DNA of 64,000 nt from CALKYB01 sp964510575 (GCA_964510575.1 CAZECN010000012.1:7700-71699); one strand, 5' to 3'. Numbered from the stretch's first letter, positions 1 through 8,476 are shown. The notes: a model not told the origin generated them from the letters alone. Made by a program: numbers and translations.

Positions 1-936
1 CCAAGGCTGGCCTGAGTTAATTTTAAGATCAGAAATACTATCCTTTAGAGCAAGTTGTGTTTTGTTATTCTCCTCGTCTATATATTCTGCAGAATTACTA
101 CCATCCTTAAAGAGACCTAGAAATCCAGAACCATCTGCTAAAGGTGTGAATGACCCATGGGTCTGGTGGGCAATTTCATTGCTCCCATTCAGTAATATAA
201 TTTTATTCTCAGAAAATTTCTGTAGGCTTTTAGAAAAGCGGTTCACCCTTGCAGCGATATCTTTTATGTCAATGCTAATTTTAATAACACCGAGATAATC
301 CCCTGCCGCATCCTCAACTCTTAGAGCCAAGCCTGAAGAATAGGATTTTGAACTATCATCGTAACTTATATCTCCCAAGTACCTTCCATTCTCCCAAGCA
401 GTTTGCCACCATATTTCATCGTTCTGTTTGTAATCTGTGGTTCGAGAAGTTTGGGCAATATTGCCCCCAAATTTATTAGTCACGAATACTTCAGCAAAAA
501 TATCATAACCGTATCCCTCTAAATATTCGTTCAGTCTGTCTTTAAGCGAAATTGCTAAATCATTCGCCATCAAACCGTCCATTAAGGCACTGGTTCGATC
601 CTCAGGAACTGACCTCCACTGTTCATCCAACTCTAGCACCTGCTGATTGGGGTCAGGAAGATTTGCAAAAGCTTCGTTTGAGCCATGTAAGGAATTAATG
701 ATCAAAGGATTTTTGGAAAAAGCCTTCCAAAGAGTTTCATGAGCTTTGAAGATTTCTGATATTTCAGCAGATAAGGTGTTTAGCTGAGTTTCAGCATTAT
801 CCCGAGTTTGTCGCTCAAGTTCCACTGAGGATTTCCCCAATGAGTAATAACTAAAGTACCAAAAAATAGAAACTATCAGCAGCACCAAGCCGGTGATCAT
901 CTGGCTGATTGAAATTCTAGAAATTAGTGATTTCAT
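1..936 (-). CDS. Cache-domain membrane sensor protein, C-terminus off window
   Basis: Reading the minus strand from the ATG at 934-936 gives 312 codons without a stop to the window edge. Residues about 8-30 form one membrane segment. The following about 280 residues look like a periplasmic Cache-type ligand-sensing domain: a helical region, then an IWWQTAWENGRYLGDISYDD stretch and a GDYLGVIKISIDI strand typical of these folds. The output domain (kinase, cyclase or chemoreceptor) lies outside the window. The response regulator at 964-1374 is immediately upstream on the same strand with a 27-nt gap, so the two probably form a two-component operon. A histidine kinase is most likely, but this cannot be seen. 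The protein is intact as far as visible. Confidence 0.75.
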   Translation of the reverse strand, partial: MKSLISRISISQMITGLVLLIVSIFWYFSYYSLGKSSVELERQTRDNAETQLNTLSAEISEIFKAHETLWKAFSKNPLIINSLHGSNEAFANLPDPNQQVLELDEQWRSVPEDRTSALMDGLMANDLAISLKDRLNEYLEGYGYDIFAEVFVTNKFGGNIAQTSRTTDYKQNDEIWWQTAWENGRYLGDISYDDSSKSYSSGLALRVEDAAGDYLGVIKISIDIKDIAARVNRFSKSLQKFSENKIILLNGSNEIAHQTHGSFTPLADGSGFLGLFKDGSNSAEYIDEENNKTQLALKDSISDLKINSGQPW

Positions 937-963
937 TAGTGCTATCCAATATATATTAAGTTT

Positions 964-1374
964 CTAGGTATCAGCTTGCTTGCGCTCAGCAAGGAGTTTG
1001 TGAATGACGGCAATTAGGTCATGAGCTTTGAAAGGCTTTTCAATGACTTCAAAAGCTCCGTAGCGCTCCGCATTTTGAAGAAGACTGTCTGCATCTAGAA
1101 ACTCTAATGAGACATCACCACCAGACATGGCAATTACAGGGATCTCCATTTGCCACTCGTGGAGTTTTTGCATCAACTCCAGCCCACCCATATCGGGCAT
1201 TAGTAGATCGGTGACGACTATATCTACATGTTTAGTGCTGATAATCTCTAAAGCCTTTTGGCCATTTTCAGCACCAAGAAGCTCGAAGTCTTCATCCTCT
1301 AGACGAAGACTAAGGGCCCTACGAAGGGCTTCCTCGTCATCAACAATTAAAATTACTGGGTCACTCATTTTCAC
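964..1374 (-). CDS. Single-domain response regulator (CheY-like receiver)
   Basis: A 136-residue protein consisting of one receiver domain. The acidic pair is D12/D13 (VDDEEA), the phospho-acceptor is D56 (VVTDLLMPD), the switch serine is S84 (AMSGG) and the conserved lysine is K113 (IEKPF). No output domain follows, so it acts by protein-protein contact or phosphorelay, as in CheY or Spo0F proteins. It is the first gene of a pair with the membrane sensor at 1-936, its probable phosphodonor partner. Family assignment is firm; the pathway is not visible. Confidence 0.93.
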   Translation of the reverse strand: MKMSDPVILIVDDEEALRRALSLRLEDEDFELLGAENGQKALEIISTKHVDIVVTDLLMPDMGGLELMQKLHEWQMEIPVIAMSGGDVSLEFLDADSLLQNAERYGAFEVIEKPFKAHDLIAVIHKLLAERKQADT

Positions 1375-1518
1375 CCTAAAAACTCTTTAAATTTGCGCAA
1401 ACTTGTTGCGATTTAGATTAAAAAGTAGGTGAAAAGGGTGCAGTTTTTTAAAAATAGAGAGATTTCAGGGTGATACCCATAAAGCCCTCTCAGGTAACTA
1501 CCTTCCTAGAAAAATCTC

Positions 1519-1962
1519 TCAAAGGTAAAATTTATCTCGAAAAATTCTATCAAAAGAATATCGCCCAGCACCCGAAAATAAGAGAGCCAAGTAAGGTAAT
1601 AAGTATAATAGCGCTGGTTCACGTACTTTTAGAGGATCATCAGCATGAACAATGAAAAAAGCTACTAGCATCGTCACCAATAAAGGTAAGCAAGCAAAAC
1701 GAGTAAATAAACCAACTACCAGCAGGGCCGCGCAGACTACTTCAGCAAAAACTGCTAAGTACAAGCTCAGCTCAGCTCCAATTCCCAGCGGGTCTGGAAA
1801 GGCTATTGTTTCAGCACCAATCTTCTGAGCCTTACTCCACCCGTGCAACCATATCATTAACCCACCAGCGTAAAGCCTAACGAGTAGAACCCCCAAATCC
1901 CGCCCATTTGGGGAAGGTTTATCGGTTGGTCCGCAGGCAAATTTCAAAAACGCAGTCCACAT
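1519..1962 (-). CDS. DoxX family membrane protein
   Basis: 147 residues with four predicted membrane segments. The first carries the DoxX signature (LLVRLYAGGLMIWLHGWSK); later segments are ELSLYLAVFAEVVCAALLVVG, a LPLLVTMLVAFFIVH stretch and a C-terminal helix. DoxX-family proteins are small inner-membrane proteins; some act in thiosulfate:quinone oxidoreductase or in thiol-oxidative-stress complexes, but most are uncharacterised. A good ribosome binding site (ggaga) lies upstream of the ATG at 1962. The gene diverges from the TerB gene, and the shared intergenic region contains the non-coding repeat at 2058-2367. No specific substrate can be assigned. Confidence 0.85.
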   Translation of the reverse strand: MWTAFLKFACGPTDKPSPNGRDLGVLLVRLYAGGLMIWLHGWSKAQKIGAETIAFPDPLGIGAELSLYLAVFAEVVCAALLVVGLFTRFACLPLLVTMLVAFFIVHADDPLKVREPALLYLLPYLALLFSGAGRYSFDRIFRDKFYL

Positions 1963-2057
1963 GGCAGTCTCCTTGTTCAGCTTTATTCTGATTCAATTCC
2001 AAGGTATAGCAATCTCTTACATTTAAAAACAATCAATAATGTTGACACTTGACCCTA

Positions 2058-2367
2058 ATATACCCCGTCTACTTGAAATTTCGGCTTTTTCTGTACTTGT
2101 CGTAAAGGGGTATAAGCAGTGCGTAGCACTGCCAGACAACAGGTATACTGAAACCAGAAATATAACTGCAAGGGCGAAGCCCTTGGCTAGAAAAGATATA
2201 ATTCTAGCATTTTTACTGGATTTTTATGATTTTCTTGCGAAGCTTCGCTTCACTGTATATTTTTAGACGAGGTATATCTGTCTAATGGCTTTGCTTTCGC
2301 AAAGCTTATACTGAAACCTAATGTAAGCTTTAGTAAAATACGAAATTTAAAGTGGTTTCAGTATATA
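2058..2367. repeat. Structured non-coding repeat, copy A (terminal inverted repeats)
   Basis: A 310-bp element in the divergent region between doxX and terB. The left end (2058-2084) and the reverse complement of the right end (2340-2366) share ATATAC, a 7-nt variable block, then ACTT(G/T)AAATTTCG. Internal hairpins: 2116-2132 (GCAGTGC/GCACTGC), 2169-2185 (CAAGGGC/GCCCTTG), palindrome 2237-2248, and 2288-2305 (GCTTTGC/GCAAAGC). The left variable block pairs with 2107-2114 and again with 2264-2277; the right arm is preceded by two sense copies of TATACTGAAACC. A homologous copy is at 19019-19402. It could be a MITE-like mobile element, a structured RNA or both. A 75-codon open frame across it looks fortuitous. 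Confidence 0.8.
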
Positions 2368-2445
2368 GCATTGAAAGAATCGTAATAAAGGGTTTACGAT
2401 AGCAGCGTTTGGCCAATTAAGTATTAAGGGAGTTTAAACTTAGCA

Positions 2446-2961
2446 ATGTTTGATAATAGTATTTCTGATTTTTTCAGAGGGAAATCCAGGCTCGAGTTCG
2501 ATAAAGATGGTGAACCAAGTAGCCAGGATGTCAGGATTGCAGTTGTAGTATTGATGATTTCGCTAGCTAGACAAGATGGCGACTTCTGTCCTAGCGAAGG
2601 CAAGGGCGTTGCTCGAGCGCTTTCTAGGCATTTTGGTCTCAATGAAACCGAAGCTATCGAGCTAACTGAGTTGGTTAGTCCGCTTAGTAAGAATTTTGAT
2701 AATATCGAAGAATTTGTTTCAATTGTTAATGAAAAGTTCAACGAAGAGCAAAAGCAACTTGTTCTCGCAATGATTTGGTCACTAGCTCTGGCCGATGGTG
2801 TTGCCGATAGGTTAGAAACCAACTTCGCTACTGTCCTAAGAAACAGACTAAATCTCACAATAGATCAAGCAGTAACGGCTAGACAGTTAGCAGAGGAACA
2901 AGACCAAGACATCGCCTTGGCTCTTACTGCAGCCACAAAGTCAGCGGATTTGCACCACTAG
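2446..2961 (+). CDS. TerB-like (tellurite resistance TerB superfamily) protein
   Basis: 171 residues, soluble and mainly helical. The central part (about 25-150) matches the TerB-like fold: a helix with RIAVVVLMISLARQDGDFCPSE, an LNETEAIELTELV helix, and a second half starting with QKQLVLAMIWSLALADG. The two acidic ARQDG and ALADG loops are the typical duplicated motif. TerB-like domains are proposed metal- or phosphate-sensing modules in membrane-stress systems; stand-alone copies are uncharacterised. The start follows a gggag element. Copy A of the non-coding repeat lies directly upstream. No other ter gene is nearby, so a tellurite role is not supported. Confidence 0.8.
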   Translation: MFDNSISDFFRGKSRLEFDKDGEPSSQDVRIAVVVLMISLARQDGDFCPSEGKGVARALSRHFGLNETEAIELTELVSPLSKNFDNIEEFVSIVNEKFNEEQKQLVLAMIWSLALADGVADRLETNFATVLRNRLNLTIDQAVTARQLAEEQDQDIALALTAATKSADLHH

Positions 2962-2966
2962 GAGTT

Positions 2967-3956
2967 TTATCTTCGACTTAAATGAAGGCTTATCTGACCT
3001 TCAGAGCTAGGCTCTCTTGACGTTCCTGAAGTTAACCTTGAGCTTTCAACCCCTTCAGACATTAGCTTACCTCTAAGTTGCTCAGCCCTTTGCTTCGCTG
3101 TCTTTTGATCCGAAGAAACTGGGGAGATTATTTCAAGTTGGTAGTCCGGGTAGTTTTTTAAAACACTAGCTAGGTTTCGAATTTGAATATCGGAGCCTCC
3201 TAACAAATTAGCACTACCTGATTCAAACCCGATACGCTCCAAGTTAAAACTTGCTTCACTTTCACCCAGCTTAAGCGCCTCAGATAACCTGTGAACAGAT
3301 GAACCATTTTCCGTAACTATACTTCCCTGCTGTTCAAGCTTAATCTCCACAGGTTCGGCATAGTTTTGGTCAAAATGAATAACCTTTTCGATTTGCGGCG
3401 CAGCAAGATCTGATGGCCCAGCTTGAGCAGCGGCTGAGCCAACAGAATTATCTAAGCCAACCCCTTCATTTCCAAAAGAACCAACAGGAAGTGCAGAAGT
3501 AAGTTTCTGCGACTCTGAAGGCAAGTTTTGATCAGAACTGCTCTGATCAGAAAGGCCCGAGCTTCCTTGCGAACCACTACCTGACAAATTTTCTCTTATC
3601 GAACTATTTCTAGAAGACTCGCCTGTCTGAGGCTTACTACCTTGGGCCTCCTGAGGAGATTGTTTTTTAGCAGCACTGGAATTTCCAGTCCTTTCTTTTT
3701 GTTTTTTTTGCTCGTTAACTAAATCACTATTTTTCCTAGCAAGTTTTTCCAACTCCTGATCGCTCATTGGCTGTTTCAAGTTCGCATTAGGGCGGGATTC
3801 GCCATCCAGGTGAACCTGTTGCTCATCTGAACTAAAAGACTGAATTAAAAAAACTAGAATCAAACAAACAATCAACGGAACGAATCCAAGCCAACTCTTC
3901 AGTAAAGACTTTTCCTGACTCCCCTCAACATCTTTTCGACTCTCTTCACTCTTCAC
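2967..3956 (-). CDS. OmpA-like C-terminal domain protein with one membrane helix and a Ser/Gln-rich linker
   Basis: 329 residues starting at GTG. A short charged N-terminus is followed by one membrane helix at about 20-41, then a long low-complexity Ser/Gln/Gly-rich region (about 75-150) and a C-terminal OmpA/MotB-like fold (about 235-320). Visible OmpA features are IGFESGSANL, IRNLASVLKNYPDYQLEI and TAKQRAEQLRGKLMSEGV. The usual GHTD segment is replaced by ISPVSSD, so the conserved peptidoglycan-binding Asp may be missing, although the RA arginine is kept. Probably an inner-membrane protein reaching into the periplasm. It converges with terB (5-nt gap). Confidence 0.75.
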   Translation of the reverse strand: MKSEESRKDVEGSQEKSLLKSWLGFVPLIVCLILVFLIQSFSSDEQQVHLDGESRPNANLKQPMSDQELEKLARKNSDLVNEQKKQKERTGNSSAAKKQSPQEAQGSKPQTGESSRNSSIRENLSGSGSQGSSGLSDQSSSDQNLPSESQKLTSALPVGSFGNEGVGLDNSVGSAAAQAGPSDLAAPQIEKVIHFDQNYAEPVEIKLEQQGSIVTENGSSVHRLSEALKLGESEASFNLERIGFESGSANLLGGSDIQIRNLASVLKNYPDYQLEIISPVSSDQKTAKQRAEQLRGKLMSEGVESSRLTSGTSREPSSEGQISLHLSRR

Positions 3957-3995
3957 TTAGATTTCTCCAAACTAAACGTTTCCTATAACAACCAA

Positions 3996-5579
3996 CTAGC
4001 ACAATCTTTCAGCTATTCTAGATGCCACCTGTGCCCCGTCGATTGCAGCCGAGACTATTCCGCCAGCATAACCTGCCCCTTCCCCTGCTGCATAGACCCC
4101 TGGCATCCCTGGGACTTGAACAGTTTCAGAATCTCTTGGGATGCGAACGGGTGCAGAAGTTCTAGACTCTGGTGCAACAATCACTGCTTTTGAAGATATA
4201 AAACCCGGCATCTTTCGCTCAAAATCGATAAATCCCTGGCGAAGAGATGATATTATAGCCTCTGGGAACAATTCCTCCATGGCAACTGGTACGATACCTG
4301 GGTTATAGGAACAATCAGGAAGCTCCTGCGAACCACCCCCCTCTACAAAACTATCTAACCTTTGAGCAGGGGCCTTCAAACCTTTTACACCTGCACTCCA
4401 ACAATTTTGCTCTATTCGTTCCTGAAAAGAAAGGAATCTCAACTGAGCATTATCATTGGCATCCAAAAAATCCTCGCTACCATCTATCTCTACTACGATT
4501 CCCGAGTTCGAAAATTTGCTATTACGTTTAGATGGAGACCAACCATTTACAACCAATTGCCCCTCTCGGGTTGCAGCCGGACATATTATACCCCCTGGGC
4601 ACATGCAAAATGAATAGACTCCCTTACCGGCTACTCTGGTTTTTAAACTATAACTGGCTGCTGGAAGATCTTCTCGAGAGTCGCCATGACGCAAAGCATC
4701 AATAAGTTCTCGCGGATGCTCAACTCGAACGCCCAAAGCAAAGCCCTTTGGCTCTAGGCTGACACCTTTATCGATTAACAGGTGGTAGATCTCAGGAGAT
4801 GAATGCCCAGTGGCAAGCAACACGGCAGGAAAGTCTAACTCCTCACCAGAATGAAGCTTGATTATCACCTTGCTAGCTTCTCTAGCGGAAATATCAACCA
4901 CTTTCTGATCAAATCTTATCTCTCCTCCCAGGGAAACAATCTTATCTGAGATAGCGCTAATAATATCTGGCAACTTATTAGTTCCAACATGAGCATGGGT
5001 GTCTATTTTTAAATTTGAATCTCCCCCAAACTCGATCAAATGACTAAGCACCCAATCCCGATCATTTTTCGCAACGCTGCGGCAATAAAGCTTTCCATCC
5101 GAAAAAGTCCCAGCGCCGCCCTCACCAAAACAGTAATTACTCTCGGCCAATAAATCTCGGCCTCTCGAAATTGTGGCAACATCTTTTCTGCGCTCTCTGA
5201 CAGGCTTCCCTCTTTCAACTAAAACCGGTCGAAGACCCATCTCAATAAGCCTCAAAGCAGCAAAAAGCCCAGCTGGACCTGCTCCAACCACAGCAACGCT
5301 CTCTTTTCCGGCGACATTACCTAAGCAGGTAAAATTGTTCTTTTTCCTGCTGCGTTTCATTCCTTTCGGGTAAACACGGTAAACGAGTTCCCAAACTGGA
5401 GGCCTAGGGCGTGCGTCAAGTGAACGCTTAATTAGTTCAATCTCTCCAATCTCAACCTGCTGCCCAGCCTTTAACGATATTAATTCTCGGGCAGCTGTCT
5501 CGGATGGTTCAGAATCGCTACTTCTGATGGTAATTTCTTGAAATTTTTCCACTCTAGTTGAAATCATACCAAAATTCAT
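3996..5579 (-). CDS. COG2509-type FAD-dependent dehydrogenase
   Basis: 527 residues. An N-terminal about 80-residue domain (RELISLKAG, then RPRPPVWELVYRV) precedes the FAD-binding Rossmann motif VAVVGAGPAGLFAALRL and an ERG following beta-2. The NYCFGEGGAGTFSDGKLYCR motif and the C-terminal MPGVYAAGEGAGYAGGIVSAA flavin-binding segment are hallmarks of the broadly conserved uncharacterised COG2509 family. It is a cytoplasmic flavoprotein of unknown substrate. Its start overlaps the end of the upstream glycosyltransferase by 26 nt; an internal Met at residue 5 would leave about 14 nt overlap, so translation is probably coupled either way. Confidence 0.9.
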   Translation of the reverse strand: MNFGMISTRVEKFQEITIRSSDSEPSETAARELISLKAGQQVEIGEIELIKRSLDARPRPPVWELVYRVYPKGMKRSRKKNNFTCLGNVAGKESVAVVGAGPAGLFAALRLIEMGLRPVLVERGKPVRERRKDVATISRGRDLLAESNYCFGEGGAGTFSDGKLYCRSVAKNDRDWVLSHLIEFGGDSNLKIDTHAHVGTNKLPDIISAISDKIVSLGGEIRFDQKVVDISAREASKVIIKLHSGEELDFPAVLLATGHSSPEIYHLLIDKGVSLEPKGFALGVRVEHPRELIDALRHGDSREDLPAASYSLKTRVAGKGVYSFCMCPGGIICPAATREGQLVVNGWSPSKRNSKFSNSGIVVEIDGSEDFLDANDNAQLRFLSFQERIEQNCWSAGVKGLKAPAQRLDSFVEGGGSQELPDCSYNPGIVPVAMEELFPEAIISSLRQGFIDFERKMPGFISSKAVIVAPESRTSAPVRIPRDSETVQVPGMPGVYAAGEGAGYAGGIVSAAIDGAQVASRIAERLC

Positions 5580-6267
5580 CGGCGAAGGCTTTGCTTCGAT
5601 TTTTTAGCAAATCCCTCATCAACCAAGGCCTAAGTACAAAATACCAATCGCCATAGTAATCAAACTTTCTACAAGAGGTAACAATCCAAGCTTTCTTTAA
5701 TATCTTAAACTTCTTCCCCTGGGTCCTTCCATATTCTTTTAGCCTCTTAGCAAAGTCTATATCTTCCGCACTAACCAAAGAAGGATCGAACCCGCCGATC
5801 TCCTCAAAACTTTTCCTCTCTGTGAAGAAAAGTCCGCCAGAAATCATATGCTTCAGAGCGAGTGGCAGAAGCATCAAACCGGTAATAAAAATTCCCAAAG
5901 ACCATCGCTCCGGCAATATAACAACGCCACCACCAATATGTTTGGTTGACTCCATCGAGGAACTAATGTTGGCAAACATTTTTTCAGACACAACGCTATC
6001 AGCATCAACAGTGACGATGAACTTTCCTTTTGCTAGAGCTGCCCCCGCATTACGAATTTTTGAGAGATTTTTGTCTTGGTTATCGACAACTCTACAACCT
6101 TCATTTTCGGCAATTAAAGCAGTTCGGTCAGTGCATCGGTTACAAACGACTATTATTTCAAAACTAGAATCAACCAAAGAGAGAGATTTCTTTAAAGCTT
6201 CAAGACAAACTGGAAGATGATTCTCTTCATTTCTGGCTGGTATTACAATGGAAAAAACTGGATCCAT
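5554..6267 (-). CDS. Family 2 glycosyltransferase
   Basis: 237 residues with the GT-A fold: SIVIPARNEENHLPVCLEAL at the N-terminus, the VVCNRCTDRTALIAENEG nucleotide-binding region, and a VTVDADSVV segment with the DxD metal site. A hydrophobic stretch at about 125-145 (LGIFITGLMLLPLALKHMI) may contact the membrane. GGFDPSLVSAEDIDFAKRL supplies the acceptor-side ED motif. Such enzymes transfer a sugar from an NDP-sugar to lipid, polysaccharide or protein; the substrate is unknown. It overlaps the COG2509 gene downstream, so the two are cotranscribed. Confidence 0.88.
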   Translation of the reverse strand: MDPVFSIVIPARNEENHLPVCLEALKKSLSLVDSSFEIIVVCNRCTDRTALIAENEGCRVVDNQDKNLSKIRNAGAALAKGKFIVTVDADSVVSEKMFANISSSMESTKHIGGGVVILPERWSLGIFITGLMLLPLALKHMISGGLFFTERKSFEEIGGFDPSLVSAEDIDFAKRLKEYGRTQGKKFKILKKAWIVTSCRKFDYYGDWYFVLRPWLMRDLLKNRSKAFADEFWYDFN

Positions 6268-6406
6268 CTAGGCTTGTCCTGCAAGTGAGTTGAATGGTCT
6301 AGTATTAGGATCAGGCTAACACTCGGAAAGTGGTTAGCATAACCGCTATCCCTCTAGCAAAGAATCCATTCAACAGCAGAAAAGATCTTCATTTGCTACT
6401 CCAAAC

Positions 6407-6724
6407 TCATCTGGCACTAAAGCCAAAATCACTTCTGGCTTCGTCAAACTCCAGCAACACCTCTCTCCCTATCGTCGCGAAGTCACGACTGAGTCTTTGC
6501 TCGTGCATCAGTTTCTCTGAAACTATTTTACTGGCAGTGAAAATTTTTATTGGTGAACAGAAGCACAAGACGGTTTTTGGTAAAAAATAGTTATACCTAT
6601 CTATTGTTAAGGAGATATCTCTCCCATGCTGGCTAATTTGATAGTGACCAATAGGAACCCCGTCAAAGCTCTTTCTTAGAAACACCCAGTCCCGACTAAT
6701 TTTATCGCAATTACCAACTACCAA
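6407..6724 (-). pseudogene. Doubtful open frame, possible remnant of a secreted beta-rich (DUF6134-like) protein
   Basis: The 609-bp gap 6268-6877 holds no convincing gene. This 105-codon minus-strand frame begins at TTG directly after an in-frame stop and has no signal peptide. One segment, KSFDGVPIGHYQIS followed by HGRDISLTID, resembles the start of DUF6134/DUF3108-type periplasmic proteins, but the remainder does not continue the family convincingly. It could be a decayed gene or chance. The opposite-strand frame at 6330-6590 looks equally unsupported. The rest of the gap shows nothing recognisable apart from the promoter region of the dehydrogenase pair downstream. Confidence 0.2.
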
Positions 6725-6877
6725 AATAACTTCCTAAGCTAACCCTAAATGCTAGACACATGGGTTATTTCGTCAACTGCAGTAAGTAGTTTCAATAATT
6801 ATCGTCTTTTTATAAACCTAAAAAATCCTGTGGGTAACTGTGGAGCAAATTAAAGTTTTTTATGAGATGATTATATA

Positions 6878-7612
6878 ATGAAGAATACTATTGTAATCAC
6901 CGGTGCCACCTCTGGCATTGGTTTGGAATTAGCAAAGCACTACCTTGATCAATCTGAGGAGTTGATATTGATCGGGAGGAGATCTCTAAAAGAACTGGAC
7001 TCCGCAATCTTTAAGGAGAGCAACTATCTCCAGCTCGACCTTAGTAAAATTGGTGGAAACTCAATCCTCGCTGAACAACTCAATAAAAGAAATATTAGCG
7101 AAATTGATTTACTCATTCATTGCGCTGCGATTGGGAAGTATCAAGAGGTAAAGGAGGTTTGCGGAAACGAACTCGAAGAGTTGATCCAAACTAACTTAAA
7201 ATCTCCAATAGAAATTACCCACAGCCTTTTACCTAAGCTGATTCAGTCCTCCGGCAAGGTGGTCTTCATTAGTTCAATTATGTCTAATATGCCTTGTAAA
7301 GAATTCGCCAGTTATGCCGCCAGTAAAGCTGCTCTAGATTCTTTTGCCCGCAGCCTAAGAGTAGAGTTGGAAGGACAATGCTCAGTACTAAACTTTCAGC
7401 CTGGGGGAACTAGCACTGGTATGCATCAAAAAGCGGGGGTGCCTGCTGAAACGATAGGGAGCTTCAAATTAAAATCACCCCTATCAGTGGCCAAAAAAAT
7501 TGTAAAAGCAATTGAGTCTAACTCAAACCTAGGCTCTGATACTTTCGGTAATAAACTAGTGGCTTTCGCTGGTAGACGAGTAGCAGGGCTACTTTCAGTG
7601 GCGACGAAATAA
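6878..7612 (+). CDS. Short-chain dehydrogenase/reductase (SDR), first of a pair
   Basis: 244 residues with the classical SDR pattern: the cofactor motif TGATSGIG near residue 7, an LIHCAAIG segment (NNAG equivalent), VFISSIMS with the catalytic Ser, and the YAASK catalytic Tyr/Lys. After the active site, LNFQPGGTSTGM replaces the usual PG-x-T segment. The length is normal. Its TAA stop overlaps the ATG of the second dehydrogenase by one base, so translation is coupled. The C-terminal tail (FGNKLVAFAGRRVAGLLS) is similar to that of the partner (MGNKLVSFLGVWLPPLGEQL), suggesting duplication. The substrate is unknown; lipid or polyol oxidoreduction is typical of the family. Confidence 0.9.
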   Translation: MKNTIVITGATSGIGLELAKHYLDQSEELILIGRRSLKELDSAIFKESNYLQLDLSKIGGNSILAEQLNKRNISEIDLLIHCAAIGKYQEVKEVCGNELEELIQTNLKSPIEITHSLLPKLIQSSGKVVFISSIMSNMPCKEFASYAASKAALDSFARSLRVELEGQCSVLNFQPGGTSTGMHQKAGVPAETIGSFKLKSPLSVAKKIVKAIESNSNLGSDTFGNKLVAFAGRRVAGLLSVATK

Positions 7613-8376
7613 TGGAGAAACATTTGATCATTACAGGCAGCTCTAGCGGAATTGGTTCAGCTCTAAAAGAGCTCTATCTGTCCGAAGGGTGGAAAGTCAC
7701 TGGAATAGACAAGTCTGTTGGTAAGCAAGGATCAAAAAAAAATCTGACAGAGATCGAACTAGATCTGACAAGTAATCAAGATATTTCGAAACTTGAAGAA
7801 ATGATCCACTCAGGGGCTATCGAACGTGCTGACGCCCTAGTACTAAATGCTGGTATAAGCTGTGCCGGGCCTTTCATAGATAGTAATATGGAAGATCAGT
7901 TGAAAGTGATCGACCTTAACCTGACTTCAACTATTGCTTTAAGTTCTTTAGCTCTGCGAAGTTCACTGCTTAAATCTGGAGGAACAATTGCATTTGTATC
8001 CTCAATGTCGAGATTCCTCTCCTACCCAGGGGCTTCTGTTTATGCTGCTACAAAAGATGGTGTTACCTCCTGGGCGAATTCCGTTCGAAAGTCATTTAAA
8101 GAAAGCGGCATTACAGTCTTAACTATTTTTCCGGGTCCAACGCGAACACCTCATGCTGAACGTTATAGCCCTAGAAACTCCAAGCCTGACAGTCGAATGG
8201 AACCTGAAAAGTTGGCCTCGATGATTAAAAAGTCAGTTGCAAACAAACGAAGTTTTCTCATTCCTGGCATGGGCAATAAGCTTGTTTCTTTTCTGGGAGT
8301 TTGGCTTCCGCCCTTAGGCGAACAGCTGATGAAAAAATTGGTCTTTCAGCCCCTCAAAGAGCAGCAACGAGCTTAA
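7612..8376 (+). CDS. Short-chain dehydrogenase/reductase (SDR), second of a pair
   Basis: 254 residues. Motifs: TGSSSGIG cofactor loop, LVLNAGISCAG (NAG), FVSSMSRFLSYPG with the catalytic Ser, YAATK with catalytic Tyr and Lys, and TIFPGPTRTPHAE (PGxT). The C-terminus ends in an amphipathic or hydrophobic stretch (MGNKLVSFLGVWLPPLGEQ) that could associate with membranes, as in lipid-metabolising SDRs. The start codon overlaps the upstream SDR stop. The two are paralogues and might form a heteromer or act on consecutive substrates. Function beyond NAD(P)-dependent oxidoreduction is not visible. Confidence 0.9.
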   Translation: MEKHLIITGSSSGIGSALKELYLSEGWKVTGIDKSVGKQGSKKNLTEIELDLTSNQDISKLEEMIHSGAIERADALVLNAGISCAGPFIDSNMEDQLKVIDLNLTSTIALSSLALRSSLLKSGGTIAFVSSMSRFLSYPGASVYAATKDGVTSWANSVRKSFKESGITVLTIFPGPTRTPHAERYSPRNSKPDSRMEPEKLASMIKKSVANKRSFLIPGMGNKLVSFLGVWLPPLGEQLMKKLVFQPLKEQQRA

Positions 8377-8476
8377 TCCTGGATAAGCTATTAAAATCGC
8401 TAGTTTTTAAAAGGCACTTTTTCCAAATCATTCGCAATAACATTACAAATGGATAGTTATTCGTTTTTTCCAGTCG

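Noticed and set aside
2039..2266. Open frame of 75 codons in copy A
   Set aside because: It overlaps the hairpins of the repeat, is not conserved in copy B, and has no ribosome binding site.
2446..2961. Tellurite-resistance operon
   Set aside because: Only one TerB-like gene is present; no terC, terD or terZ neighbours.
6330..6590. Plus-strand open frame of 86 codons
   Set aside because: No start signal, no family, and it overlaps the equally doubtful minus-strand frame; treated as non-coding.
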